Assembly: GCA_011634665.1 (NCBI GenBank)
Contig: WAEK01000017.1
Coordinates: 310,001 to 374,000, forward strand
Source of the DNA: Mortierella sp. BCC40632
Taxonomy: Eukaryota; Mortierellomycota; Mortierellomycetes; Mortierellales; Mortierellaceae
Reading direction: 5' to 3'
DNA length: 64,000 nucleotides
Below the pieces are notes generated by a model. The model made no database searches and had not been told where the DNA came from. It saw only the letters and a list, made by a program, of their open reading frames with translations. Below are positions 36,139 through 48,385 of the stretch, piece by piece. A program made the position numbers and the translations under genes. How positions within the stretch are numbered: position 1 is the first letter of the stretch; each line of letters starts with the position of its first letter.

Positions 36139-37281
36139 TCAGGAGCCCAACGCTCTCTATGGTTCAGCAGAAGCAGATCGTTTAAGAGGAGAAAAGAAGA
36201 CAAAGGGAAAAGAAAATGCAGAAGCACGCGCAACAGACATGTCGGCGAGAAACGAGAATGGACACAAAGGAGGGAGGCTATAGAACATAAGACATTCCTG
36301 TGCTCCAAGAGTGACAGGCACGTTTTCCTTTCTCACTCTCTTTTCTCTTTCTTTCATTCGTTCTTGCTCTTTCTCCCTCATTTTTTCCGAGGACAACCAA
36401 AAACACTGGTGTGTGTGTGTGTGTGTGGGGATGGGATCGAAAAAAAAAAAAAAAGAATATATTGCATGGCAGGATACAAACTTGAGACCATACATAATTA
36501 TCCTTTACAAACATGATCTGCAGACTTTAGCCGTTCTGCTTTGTAAACCAAGGAAAGAAGGGAAAAAAAAAAAAGGATAATTCAGTCACCACGAATGATG
36601 ACCAACCGATGACTGACCCTCTTTTTTTTATTTTTATTTTTATTGACTCTTCCTTCTATTAGCTGGCGACTTGCTTCGTTCTGAGCAGGAGCGTCCTGGA
36701 TCGCAATTCGGTGAATTGATCAAGACCTATATCAAGGAGGGCAAGATTGTCCCCATGGAGGTGACTATTGCCCTCTTGGAGAACGCCATGTTGGCCAGTG
36801 GTCAGAAGCGTTTCTTGATTGACGGTTTCCCTCGCAAGATGGACCAGGCCTTGAAGTTTGAGGAAGTGGTATGTGAAAACAGCAACGACAGCGCTAGATT
36901 TTGTCTTTTTATTTATATATTTATTATTATTTTATTCTTATCTGGTATTGCCTCAATACTGACGAATACTCCCTTTAAAAACCCTTTTTGCTTACTCCTT
37001 CTTTCTAGGTGGTTCCAAGCAAGTGCACCTTGTACTTTGCATGCCCCGAAGAAGTCATGTTGGGTCGCTTGATGAAGCGTGGTGAGACGAGTGGTCGTGC
37101 GGATGATAACATCGAATCTATCCGTAAGCGTTTCCGTGTCTTTACCGAGACGAGCTACCCTGTGATTGAACACTATACCAAGGAGGGCAAGGTCCACACG
37201 GTTTCGTGTGTAGACTCTCCTGATGCTGTTTATGCCAAGGTCAAGGCCATCTTTAACAATCTCTTCCATGAGAACAAGTAA
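35061..37281 (+). CDS. URA6: UMP/CMP kinase (uridylate kinase) with mitochondrial-type N-terminus
   Basis: Five exons (35061-35304, 35454-35618, 35923-35994, 36663-36868, 37009-37281) give 319 residues. The kinase converts UMP (and CMP) plus ATP to UDP plus ADP in pyrimidine nucleotide synthesis. The P-loop GGPGAGKGT is at residues 137-145, the NMP-binding part shows AGDLLRSEQ and YIKEGKIVP, then [31 protein letters not shown] and the lid/Arg segment [11 protein letters not shown]. These match Ura6-type kinases. Unlike the ~200-residue core family, it has 110 extra N-terminal residues: an Arg/Ser/Ala-rich presequence ([17 protein letters not shown]), a hydrophobic helix at ~59-78 and an Ala/Pro linker, suggesting an inner-membrane-anchored mitochondrial form. 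Intron 3 is 668 nt. Confidence 0.92.
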
Positions 37282-37708
37282 AAAAAAGCGAGCTATTTTA
37301 GAGACATTCCTATCCACCTCCATCAGCCTCTCTTCCCCTGTTCTCCATCCTCTTATCTTTTCCCCCTCCGCTCTCCTTAGAGAATGCGGACCAAATTACA
37401 TTGCCTATTTAAACATTTGATTTTTAACAAGACAAAAAAAAAAAAAAAAAAAAAAGACGTGATATATAACTCCTGTCAGGTACCACACCCCAAAAGTTGG
37501 CTCCCTCATAAACAACTACCCTCATGAGAATGTTTGTTGAGAAAGCAGTAGCTGAGTAGTTTGGGAGATGGGATAACAGGCTCCGCCCTCCTTTTTTAGA
37601 AGCGAGAGAGGGATTTTCAAACAAGAGACAGCCATAATCTGACCTTTCTCGACTAGTCCAAATGTCAAAGATGCGCTGTCAAGTGACCATCGTCCGATCA
37701 ACCGCCGT

Positions 37709-37744
<36 letters not shown>

Positions 37745-38488
37745 CACACACACTTACAAAATGCCATGTTTCTCAGTCTGGGCCTATTCTTCAAAACCCC
37801 ATCAAGTGTTTCTGTCTCAGCAGAGTCTCTCCTCTTCTTTCAAGTACTCTTCTTTCTACTGGGTCGATATTGTATTACGTACATTATTGACTTTGTTCTT
37901 CTATTCTTCCACCTCTTTCTATAGAGGCAATCGTTTGTAGGTAGGTGAGGATGAGGTCTCCAGGATAGAGATGAGGAACGCTCGACAGTGCAAAAGTTGG
38001 ATGAATGAGAAGTTGTTGGGTAAGATCATTTAGGTCTTTATCTATCTTTTTATAGCAGGGACAAAGAAGGTGATTTTTAAAAAATATATATATTTCTGAG
38101 TTTTTTTTTTTTTTTGGGGGAGTGTGTTAACAGAATTACGGGTTACTGATACAATATCAAATGCAGAAGAAAAAAAGGGGGAGGGGGAAGAGAGAGAGAG
38201 AGAATGGTCCAGTCTGGGATATGAGTAGTTGGAATAAAAAGACCAAGCGACCATGGTGATGATTGAAAAAAGAATGGCGGCTAATAGGAGAGGGGCTAAC
38301 GAAACATGAAGCGAAAAAAAAAAATAATAATCGAGCAGAGCGAAATAAAAAGAAAGAACATATACACAAAGTGAAAGTGAAAAAAAAAAAAAAAAAAGGA
38401 TGCAAAGAGTACTACAAAGTCGGAAAAGGGGGAAGAGAGAGGGAGAAAAGGGAGAGAAAGAGGAAATAGAATATCCTTCCCCTTTCCT
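37282..38488. other. Convergent spacer between kinase and MGA2-like genes
   Basis: A 1.2-kb tail-to-tail region with A/T runs (37433-37455, 38101-38115, 38380-38398) and a CT microsatellite (37710-37741). No gene recognised; both 3' UTRs must lie here. Confidence 0.5.
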
Positions 38489-40439
38489 CTAGATCTGAAT
38501 ACCAGCGAGGCTCAAAAGTCCTCCCGTCCATTGACGTGCCACATCAAACGTTGATGCAATCCGGATGATGGTCAGAGCCAACATCACCAAAAGAACGGGC
38601 ACCCAGAACAGGAACAACATCTTGTCCTTCTTCAACCTTCTCATCTTTTGATGATACCGTGCTCTCAAATCTTGAATATGTCGGTTCTCTCCAACTGCCC
38701 CTACAGCCCGCTCCGCCACCGCGGCTCCTCCAACTACGGCCCCATTGCTTACAATCTCGCTAATGATCCGACGACCATGTCGCACCACAGATGATCCTCC
38801 AGCATCAGGCACAGAAGGCTCCTGTTGCTGTTGCTGCTGATGCTCGGGATCATTGTCCATGGGTGGATAGAACCGGCGGACCTTGTTATTAGGAGACGTC
38901 AAGCCGGGTCCTGCCATTCCATTCGATCCAGGAGCAGTGGTCAAATGAATGGGTGCATACCCTTGGTCCTGAGATGGCATTGCATAGCTGTTCACAGGCT
39001 GATGAAGCACCGAGGTCGCCGTGAAAGGTTGGTGGTATACACTCAAGTAGCGACTAGGGGCCTCCTCCTGTGCAGGGGCAACAGTGGAAGGAGAATTGGG
39101 AACATTAGCACCCGTCATATTGTTGCACATTATCAAATTATCGGGTCTTGAGTGGAGATTCCAGAGCTCGTGTGAAATGGCCTGTTCATCCAAAGGTTCC
39201 AATGCCACAGATCCACTTCTTACATGACGATAGGGCTGCTTCTCAGAGACATGCTCTGCTGGAACAGTTGGGTTGGGTTCGTTGGGATTGACCTCAGTCT
39301 TGGCATTAAAGTTATAGGGCATGTAGGTTCCAATGTTGGCGTTAAAGACCTGGATCGAAGTTGGCATGCTAGGGATGTTCATCAAGAAGGCTCCCTTCTC
39401 GGGCAAGATCTGGTTCAAGGTCTTGAAAAATTCCGGAGATGAAGACTGGAAGTGAGACAATGTCTTTTGAAGCCAGTTGGAAGTCATCTCGGCCGCTTGG
39501 ACATCCTTGGTATCCTCGGGGATTGGTGTCGCCATTGGGATAAGCTGTGGCGAAGAAGGTGCTTGGACAATATCGGACGACTTTTCACTCAGACCAGTCT
39601 CTGTTGGGTTGGCCCCATCTTCATAGTGCTTATCCCCCTCGAGCTTTCCAGAATCGCTGCCGCTCCACTGACTCGATTCATCTGAAGATTCTTCCCCGAT
39701 CCATTCTCCACGGTTCAACCAAGGAAGATCCTCGATTTCGGAACCAACAAAACTCGTATCAGGTTCATCGTGGTCATTATTGTCGCCTCCGAAATCCTCG
39801 CCTTCGTCATCATCATCCATAATATCGCTCTCGGTTGCAAAGTGTTCTAACCAAACACCACTGTCCTCGCCATCTTCCACTGTTGGCAGCGCTTGCAATT
39901 CCTCATCCACCTCCGAGTCCCCATCAGCCTCAATGGCAGATTCATAGCCCTCTGCATCATGGGCTCCCTCTTCCACCCAGCTATTGCTTGTCTTGAGGGC
40001 CTGAATCAATCCTTGAGAGACTGTAGCATCGTGCATATTGGCCAGATCAACACTTCCAATCCCTTGAACACTTCGCAACATGACCTGTGCACCCTTCTCC
40101 ACAAGACGGGTCACACATCCGATCTCGCCACGCCAGCATGCATAATGAAGGGCGCTGTAGCCATTCATATCGAGTGCGTTGACATCCATCTCGGGATGTG
40201 CAAGAAGGTTATCAACCAGTCGCTCAAATCCTTTCATGGCGCTCAGATGGAGGAGTCGATGTCCAGTGTCACGTCGAGCGAGATTGATCACACCCTGTCC
40301 TGCTACTGGGAGCTCGGGAAAGACGGAGAGAAGAGTCAGAATCCTGTCTTCAAGACCAGCACGGAACTGAGCATCCTGTTGATCGGCAAACGACATGATC
40401 AGATCTCTGACTAGGTTGGAGTAGTTTTGCTGTTGTTGT

Positions 40440-40471
<32 letters not shown>

Positions 40472-42448
40472 TTGCTGTTGCTGTTGTTGTTGCTGTTGCT
40501 GCGTCATTCCGTTTGCAACTTGACTTCCAACAATCCGGAGAGCAATGTTCCTTGCATCTTCCAATCGACCAGTCATCTTGAGCCCAACGACTTGAAGTGC
40601 AAGCTCCATCAATGCCTTGTCACTCTCATCCACATACGTAAACAGCATCACTTCATTCATGTCACCAGTGTTGGGCAAGCCAATCGTTGGATGCTCCTTG
40701 AACGTGACGACAGTAGTGCCTGGTTGAATTCGAGGAGGCAAGATACAAATCAAGGTGTTGGGTGACCAGAACTGGGTCGGTAACGCAGGGGTAGAATCAA
40801 ACATGGCAGTCAATCCCGCATAAAAGTTGGCACCGAGAATTGTAATCTCGATTCCTCCAAAACAAGGCCCAGAATTGGGGATGAGTCGCGTCATCTTGGG
40901 GACAATGAATCCTGGAGGTACCATGGCCAAACTGGAAGACAATCCCAGAATCGAGGGCAATGGAGCAGGCGATACCATCGAGACTGAAGAAGCGATTGAA
41001 TCGGATGTTGGATTCATGGGCGCAGAAACTGGCTGTTGTTGAGCAACAGAAGTCAGAGGACCTGCTGCCATGGGAGCTCGGCGACGTCTAACAGGACCAA
41101 CACCCCCTGAAGTACTAGTACGACGGGAGACGGGAGAAGGAGCAGCAGAACCATTATTGGCAGTGAATGCTTCAGGGAAGAGGGCCTGTTGCTGTAGTTG
41201 CTGAAACTGGAGATGCTGTTGCTGGAGCTGTTGCTGCTGAAGTTGATGTTGTTGACGTTCTTGCTCTTGTTGAAGATGAGTTTGCTGACCAAGTGGAGAC
41301 TGCTGCTTGCTCAATGGTGCAATACTAGATGGAGCAAGAGAGATAGGGATATCGACGAGTTGTTCCGGTACGATCCTGTCGCTATTTTGAGCCGCATAGA
41401 TGAAACTGTTCATGGATTGGTATTGTTGTTGGCCCTCAAGCGAAGTGGCCGGATATTCTGGTGACGGAGTGGTCTGGCATGCTTGCGAGACGCGGTCAGT
41501 CGGGGTGATAGGGGACGAAGGCGATGGGACTTGGCGCGCATCATCGGGGTGAGAGAACTGGGAGATGAGATCGACAATCGAGAGGCTGTTGGGGTCATAT
41601 TGACTAATATCCATGGTGACCTGCAGAGGAGAAGGCGACGCATTGGACGAAGCCGAGTCCATCTCCGACTCTTCCGACTCTTCCATCTCGTCATCTTCTT
41701 CATGGGGAACCCCTAGATCAACCTCACTCTCGATCTCGTCGCCTGGGGATGTAGGGGAGCTAGGAGGTGTGAGAGTGACGACTCGATTTGTTGGAGTCTC
41801 TGTGGGTCTGGCATTGCCCTTTGGTGCCACCACTGGAGCAGCCTGGTCAGGCTTCTTGACCTTGGAAGTTTTGTGGTCGTCAGTGATCATGATGGGTGGC
41901 GAGGTACCGGTGGCGACTAGGTTGTTGGCGTAGTCTCTGAGAGTGAAACGGATGCAGAAGCCTTGCTTCTCACCATGGTGTCGACAGTAGCATGTGATGC
42001 GCGTGGGCAGGATCAACTCACCGGACGCAAAGTCGGCAATCTCGGTGCAGTTGAAGAGTAAGATCTTGCGTTGCTCGAGAGCCATCTGCTCGGGACTGTC
42101 ATTGTCAAGGCCTGCAACAGAGTTGGTGGCGGGAGAAGTCTTTTTCTTGTTGAGGCTCATTTTGCGTTGAGCGCGCTTCCGCTCTCGGAGAACACAGCCT
42201 GTACAGGTCTGGATGGCCTTGGAATGGTCGCTCTGACAGATGACGGCGGCCTCTAGACTCAGACATGTCCCATTCTGAAGGGCATGGTGAACCTCTTGAC
42301 CTAGTAGAGAAAGAGAGAGAAAGAGAGAAAAGAACCAAATAATCAATTTCAGGATCAGTTGTACACAAAAAAAAAAAAAAAAAGAGTCGTCGTTGGGGCA
42401 GAGAAGGCGAGGGATGGTGGGGTGGCGTGCCCGGTTCGGGATAATAGG

Positions 42449-42487
<39 letters not shown>

Positions 42488-42545
42488 GCCACAAGGGTCG
42501 TGTGTCACAGGTATGCATGTATTTGGGGGAGAAGGGGATGGTGAG

Positions 42546-42606
<61 letters not shown>

Positions 42607-42978
42607 ACTTACTGACACTCTTGGCATTGATGCTCTTGTTCTTCTCTTTGGCTACCATGAACTCGGGTAGTCGGATGTGTGTCCAAGCGCCGATGCGGTC
42701 ATTCTGTTGGTTCACCAACTGGATGCCGAGCTTGATTTGTGTTTCGACTCTAGACTTTGCGCCCTGTTGAGGGATCCCCGTGACATTGACTCGGAAGCTG
42801 GAACAGAGAAAATGGGGCAGCAAGAGTCAGAGAGAGAAAAAGAGAGAAAGAGAAAGAGAGAACACAAAAACCGGTCAGTGATCGGGGTACAAAGGAGAAG
42901 GAGAATGGGGTTGTGAGCAAGAGATGAAAACTAGGGCTGGATCAAGGAAAAGCTCCATTACCCAGCGTGCGATATCAT
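38489..42978 (-). CDS. MGA2: SPT23/MGA2-type membrane-tethered transcription factor
   Basis: Minus-strand exons 42978-42962 (5' end uncertain), 42797-42613 and 42300-38489 give 1337 residues. The N-terminus holds the DNA-binding-like region of the family (FRVNVTGIPQQGAKSRVETQ, then CRHHGEKQGFCIRFTLRD). An IPT/TIG domain lies at ~533-640 (RLIPNSGPCFGGIEITILGA), a Gln run at 40427-40502, ankyrin repeats at ~735-820 (GHRLLHLSAMKGFERLV, YSALHYACWRGEIG), and one membrane helix at ~1296-1318 (LFLFWVPVLLVMLALTIIRI), 20 residues from the end. In yeast these ER-anchored proteins are released by ubiquitin/proteasome processing to activate the OLE1 desaturase gene. The reading frame stays open upstream of the chosen ATG into CT repeats, so a longer first exon is possible. 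Its upstream block is duplicated at 51085-52002. Confidence 0.9.
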
Positions 42979-43222
42979 GAGGACTCCAAAAGTGCTCGAC
43001 AAGGGCTCGGCAGAGTAGGATTCAGGGGAGAGGAAAAAGGGAAAGAGGAAGGGGGCGTGAGGCGAAATGTGATGATCGAATGGAGAGCAGGAGGGGATGG
43101 ATGATCGATGTGAAGGGAATGAGAGTGAGGGTTAGAGTGAATGAGAGTGTGTGTGTGAGTGTGAGTGAGAGTGAGAGTGAGAGTGAGAAAGAAGAGAGAG
43201 AGAGAAAGAAAGCTTTTGAGAG

Positions 43223-43774
43223 AGAGCAGTGGTAGGATTTGATGGGGTTGCGCCTGAGCTGAGTGCTAATCGACTAGGGCGGAGAGGGAGAGAGAGACGA
43301 GAGAGACGAGAGAGAAAGACGATAAAATAGAAAAGAGAGATGGGGAATGCTAATGGGGTCGAATTGGCTGTGATTGGAGAGAGAGAGAGAGAATAGGGGA
43401 GGAGGAGAAGGAGGAGGGGAGGGAAGGAGGAGTGATGAACAGAAGAGTCGATTGAGGATGAGGATGATTGAAGGTGGATGACGTCGAAACTAAACAAAGA
43501 AAGGTCGATGATGCCGAAGAGGAAGAAGGCGATGCCGGGATTGGAACAGGGCAGAGACAAGAGGAGAGAAAGAGAGAGAGAAGAGTGAGAGAGAGAGAGA
43601 GAGAAAAAAGATTTTTAACACAAACGATGTTTTTGGGGAGTCAGGCTAGGCCAAGAGAGAGAGTGAGTGAGAGTGAGTGAGTGAGAGAGTGTGTGTGTGT
43701 GGAGAAAAAGATTTGGCAATGCTTGCCTTTTCCTGTGACCCCCGTTTTGTTCGTCCTCCCCATCGTCTTTGTCT

Positions 43775-43808
<34 letters not shown>

Positions 43809-44116
43809 TCGACAACAGGACACGGACGATCGTCCCTTCTTTCTATCTTCCCCCCTCCCCCTCCCCTGTTCACTTTGAGCAGCACGCGCACCATGCCGTG
43901 ATGCATCTCTTCCTCCACGCTGTTCCCTTCCCTCTCTTGTTCTCCAACCACGCGTCATCTCTCAGGCCAAACGTTTTTTTTTTTTCCATCCCCACCAAAC
44001 TGCCGCCCTAGACTCTGCCTTCTACACAAATAGACTAAGGTCCCTTCCACCCCTGTTGCTGACTACTCCTCGGGGGAAGGGGGAGGCCCGCGCAGGAGCC
44101 AGCTCTCAGTAACAGT
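43223..44116. repeat. 0.9-kb segmental duplication, copy 1
   Basis: Nearly identical to 51085-52002 in the same orientation, including unique sequence (GGTAGGATTTGATGGGGTTG at the left end, GGAGCCAGCTCTCAGTAACA at the right end) and GA, GT and CA microsatellites. Differences are mostly microsatellite and homopolymer lengths plus small indels. It starts ~245 bp upstream of the MGA2-like start codon. The interval up to 44721 is then A/T-rich spacer and the C/T-rich leader of the CRN gene. Confidence 0.9.
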
Positions 44117-44721
44117 TGCATGGCGTGAGTCTAAGACGGACCTGATATTAGTGGGCAGCTGGCCTTTAAAAAAAAAAAACTTCACACATCAGACCTCTCT
44201 CCCAAAAAAAAAAAGAAAAAAAAAAAGAATGTTGGGAGCAGACTCATGTGAAAACGTGGGCAGCGTAGGTTGGTGGCGACGGCAAAGTCACAAAAAAAAT
44301 TGGGACATCACCGAATTTTCTGCTGCTGCAGTTGCCCTGCACCCAGACATCACCCGTCGAACTTGCCTCCCTCTGTTCACCCTTCACTTCCTCCTATGTT
44401 GCACTCTCTCCACGTCCCTTTATCATGTCACCCTCCTCACTCATCTCTCCTTCTCTCCCCCATTACCCTTGCCGCTCCCACGCCTTCCTTCGGTCCTACT
44501 TTTTCGTTTGTTTCTCACACCCTTTCTTTTTTTGGCCACCATTTCCACACTTTCATCGTCTTTGCCACCATTCACACGCCTTGCCATCCCTTCTTACTGT
44601 TCCTTTTAAATCCCGCCCTTTTCTCTTTTCTTTCATCCCTTGCTTTCTCTAACATCCAGCACCTTCTCAACAGCGCTCTTGAGACAGCCATCACTTATTC
44701 CTCATCCTCTTCTTTCCATTG

Positions 44722-46620
44722 ATGCTTCGCAGTGCCATGACCGACAAACACTTGACTCTGTTCTGCCTAGTTGATGGAGAGGCTACCTCCAAAGCGTTCC
44801 CTGTCAAGATTTCTCCTGAAGACTCGATTGGTGATCTCAAGAAGCTCATCAAGACCGAGAAAGCCAACCGTTTCCATGATGTCGCCGCTGATGAGCTCTC
44901 TCTCTGGCGCGTCTCTCATCCTGTCGTTGCAGCCAACAAGCGCCAGCCTGTTCTCTTGAGCGTGATTGATTCTCCCGCAGAGCTCGACCCCACCGACGAC
45001 ATTACCGATGTCTTTCCAGAGGCACCTCCCAAGAAGACAATTCATATCATTGTCCAGCGCCCTCCTCCTCAAGGTAATGCGATGCACGCGTGTCTGCTGG
45101 CATGGGTCATTTACATTTCAACATGTGTAATCGAATTTCCTTCTCATGTAACATTTCTGCGCCTTTCATAGATTTTATTTCGGAGCGCGAATTCTTGCAG
45201 TGCATTCCTGGCGCTATCATCGGGGCAGAGCAGGAGTGGAGTTCAGGGCGGATCTCGACAACAAGCTCTGTTTCGATATCACCCTCAACAATCCAACTCT
45301 GGGACATTGAAAACAGCGTCCTTGAAATGGAACTCGAAACAACTCCGAAATACAGTCGTCCACGATTCAAAGAGAACCGAGTATTTCGACCTGAGTCAGA
45401 CCTTCATGACCTTTTCAAGGATGACCTTGGGTCCGTCCATGTTCTGCCTCCAAATGCAAAGACCGAGAGGCCTCTGCGACTCATGCGAGGCATATCTGAT
45501 TTAGCATGCTATAGGCAGGCCACCAGCCCTAACGATCAAAATTCGCTTCTATTCCCGATCGAGATCAAGAGACCAATCATCTTGCAGTCTGACGATCTGG
45601 TAGGTCAGTATCGTGCGGGAGAAATGAGCGTCATCGGCCCAGTTAACCAAGCATTTGGCTACATGCGTTTGAACGGATTACGATACGGCGTTCTATCAAC
45701 CTACGAGCAGATGTGGTTTTTGCAGCGGAGCGATGATGATGATGCAGACAGTCTTAAAGTTTCACCCATGATCGCCTACAACCGCTCAGATCCTACGCTT
45801 CTGCAGTGCTACCTGTGGTTCATACGACAGGCAGCTATTGATGAGCGACCCCCGGATCCTCCATCGGATAAGGAAAAAGACCGGATGCTAAAGATCGAAC
45901 GAAAAAAGGATGAAAAAAGGTGAAACACCAAATCGCCAAAAAGGACTGAAAAGATGAAGCACTCATTTAACCCGTTCTCTGCGTGAGTGCCAGTTCTCAC
46001 CAGGCTAAATAATAATGACTTTTGGGTGAGCATCAAATTCAAATCTCTCTTGAAACCATAGGCTTGGTTCCCACGGAACACGGTCGGCCTCATCCAAGAC
46101 GACTACTCGAGTGACCCTTCCAAACTTTGAAAAAATGGAGCTAATATCGCACGATGAACGCGCACAAACCTACAGGGCGTCGTGGCAGGGTCATGATATC
46201 GTCATCAAGAAATGCGACGTCTGGAACCAGGGTTCAGTTGCAGAGGAACTCAAACATGAGGCGACGGTGTACCAGTGGCTAGAATCGCTGCAGGGTCAAG
46301 TCATTCCTGAGGTCTGGCTTGCAGGCGTGGCAGATGGTCTTGAAATGGTCGTGGCGACCACTTATGTAGGAAAACCAATTAATCAAGAACATTTGGACGG
46401 AGTCGCTCGTAGAAAGATCAGAAAGGCCCTGTCTGCTATCCACCAATTGGGCGTGCTCCATGGTGATATTCGGCCCGAGAATATTACTGTCGAGCACTGT
46501 GGACCGGACGCAAATTTCTACTTTATAGACTTTGGACTCGCGCGGTTCACGACAGACAAGATTCAACTGCGGGAAGAGATGGAGGATTTGAACTCCCTCC
46601 TGAGTATCTTGTCAGTCTAG
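44722..46620 (+). CDS. Crinkler (CRN)-type protein: header, PD-(D/E)XK nuclease and kinase-like domain
   Basis: Three exons (44722-45073, 45172-45919, 46062-46620) join in frame to 552 residues with no break. Residues ~8-115 are the ubiquitin-like CRN header (LFCLVDGE, DSIGDLKKLIKTEK, LSLWRV, and IHIIVQRPPP at its end). A nuclease-like part follows, with Asp227 in GISDLACY and Glu248-x-Lys250 in FPIEIKRPII, the PD-(D/E)XK pattern, then GQYRAGEMSV and YGVLSTYEQMWFL. Residues ~390-552 are kinase-like: Lys416 in DIVIKKCD, His500-Gly-Asp502 in LHGDIRPENI and Asp523-Phe-Gly. The C-lobe is very short. CRN proteins are nucleus-targeted effectors found in oomycetes and several fungi; the nuclease-kinase combination is one of their known architectures. 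No classical signal peptide is visible. Confidence 0.85.
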
Positions 46621-47153
46621 TACTGACTACAACACACTCTTGCTTGCCGTCTTTCTCTGAATCTTCCAAGTCCTTTTTTTTTCTGGTCTAGTCTCTCTCT
46701 CTGCTGGCTGATGATTATGATGACCTTTGACACACTCTAGCATGATTTGAGTCCTCTTCCTTTGCTCTTTTACTACAATCTTTGCTGCGCGAATCAATGG
46801 GAAAGAAACAATCTGATTATGAAAGGCTGTCAACCGAGTCTGAATCGTGAAAAAAGGAATTGTGTTACAGAATTACTCCTACCTTCAAAATATGATGAAA
46901 GTGGCATGTGATACTCGATTGCAACAAAAATTGCCGGAAATTACTGACAGCTTTTCCTGTGTGTCCAAAGAAACCCCTTTGTGATGCTGGTAACAGGCTT
47001 CCTGGCGCTCCTTCTCATACTTCCTGAGGCCCCAACTTCCTGTAAAATTCAGAAGGTAGATCTCGGCGTCCTCTCTCTACTACGCTAATTTCGTGATTTT
47101 ACGATTATTTTTTAAAAGATATACTTCAATTTGATCTAGACGATCTTACATAT
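46621..47153. other. Spacer, nothing recognised
   Basis: About 530 bp of spacer between the CRN gene and the rRNA fragment. Probably the 3' UTR of the CRN gene on its left side; no frames or repeats of note. Confidence 0.5.
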
Positions 47154-47193
47154 AATAACTGGCTTGTGGCAGCCAAGCGTTCATAGCGACGTT

Positions 47194-47229
<36 letters not shown>

Positions 47230-47728
47230 ACTGAAGCAGAATTCAGTAAGCGTTGGATTGTTCACTAACTAATCGGGAACGTGAGCTGGGCTTAGACCGT
47301 CGTGAGACAGGTTAGCTTTACCTTACTGATGAAGTGTTGTTGCAATAGTAATTGAAGTTAGTACGAGAGGAACACTTCATTCGGATAATTGGTATTTGGG
47401 TCTGCCTGAGCAGGCAATGACCCGAAGCTATCATCTATTGGATTATGGCTGAACGCCTCTAAGTCAGAATCCAAGCTAGATGGCGACGATTACCGCCTTT
47501 TCCGATATCTAGTTGAATACGAATACACTCCCGTGGGGGTTCTGAATCATACTACGTGGGGAGGTCTTGCAGTGCGGAAAGGCGCTGTGAGGCACCTGCT
47601 TTTAAAACAAAATATTGGAAGAGACAAATCCATTGCAGACGACTTTAATTGAACAGGGTATTGTAAGCAGTCGAGTAGCCTTGTTGCTACGAGCTGCTGA
47701 GATTACGCCCATTGTTCTACAGATCTGT
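47154..47728 (+). rRNA. 3'-terminal fragment of 28S rRNA, probable pseudogene
   Basis: About 575 bp match the end of fungal 25S/28S rRNA: TAACTGGCTTGTGGCAGCCA, ATCCTTCGATGTCGGCTCTT, GACCGTCGTGAGACAGGTTA, the sarcin-ricin loop AGTACGAGAGGAAC at 47359-47372, ATTATGGCTGAACGCCTCTA, and the 3' terminus ...CTGCTGAGATTACGCCC to 47728. The other ~2.8 kb of 28S are absent and non-rRNA sequence abuts both ends. Substitutions at positions that are almost invariant in eukaryotes (for example TAATCGGGAAC and GGTTAGCTTTACCTTACTG) argue that it is not functional. Confidence 0.85.
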
Positions 47729-47913
47729 ATGTTTCGACATGCCATTCTTCTTTTTACTCCTTTCTGACGCGTTACTTGTTGGGTGTGACTAAAGTGTGGT
47801 GATGAAAGTTGTTGTAGTGGGGGGAATAGCAAGTGGAGAAGAGACGGGAGAGGAGGGAGAGGAGAAGAAAAGGGAGGAGAGAGAGAACAACAGAGCGCAT
47901 GGCCCCGCTCCTG

Positions 47914-48062
47914 GGATTCCTGTGGACTAGTACCCTGCTGTAGACTCCTAAACCCTCAAGGAATTTAGTCAGCAATTCCTGTGGGGTCGCTTGGCTTTCA
48001 TGAAATATGGTCCGCACTCTCTGTGGGCTCCCTAGGCTTACAAGGATTTTGGTCCGCATCTC
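47914..48062 (+). repeat. Diverged ~43-bp tandem repeat
   Basis: Three to four units of the type GGTCCGCACTCTCTGTGGGC...CTTACAAGGATTTT follow each other. The end of the array, TTGGTCCGCATCTC followed by ACTCAAGATATGG-CTTACTGT, recurs at 59704-59792. Confidence 0.5.
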
Positions 48063-48385
48063 ATTCTCTCCGAACTCAAGATATGGCCTTACTGTAATTT
48101 ATGTGTACTTTTTATTTATTGCAATCAATATCGCCACCTCGCGATTCCTCCTATCCTTTCCAAGAATGAGGCTATAGTCTTTCCTGCTAGACTTGCGCGT
48201 TATGCGCAGTCTGCATTTCCCCTGGATTCGGCTGCGTGCAATAGAAAAATACCTCGCTTTCCCCCCTATTTCATAAATATCAACTTTTTACTCGCACTCT
48301 TGCCGTTGCATGGCAGCAAAGGTTCCTCGATCCACTTCTTGAACAGATTTTTTTCTGGCCCTGACCTTGATCCCCTGCCCCCCCC

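Noticed and set aside
43132..43560. 142-codon minus-strand frame repeated at 51136-51420
   Set aside because: It lies in the duplicated block, is dominated by Ser/Leu from CT repeats, and differs in frame and ending between the two copies; it is not conserved as protein.
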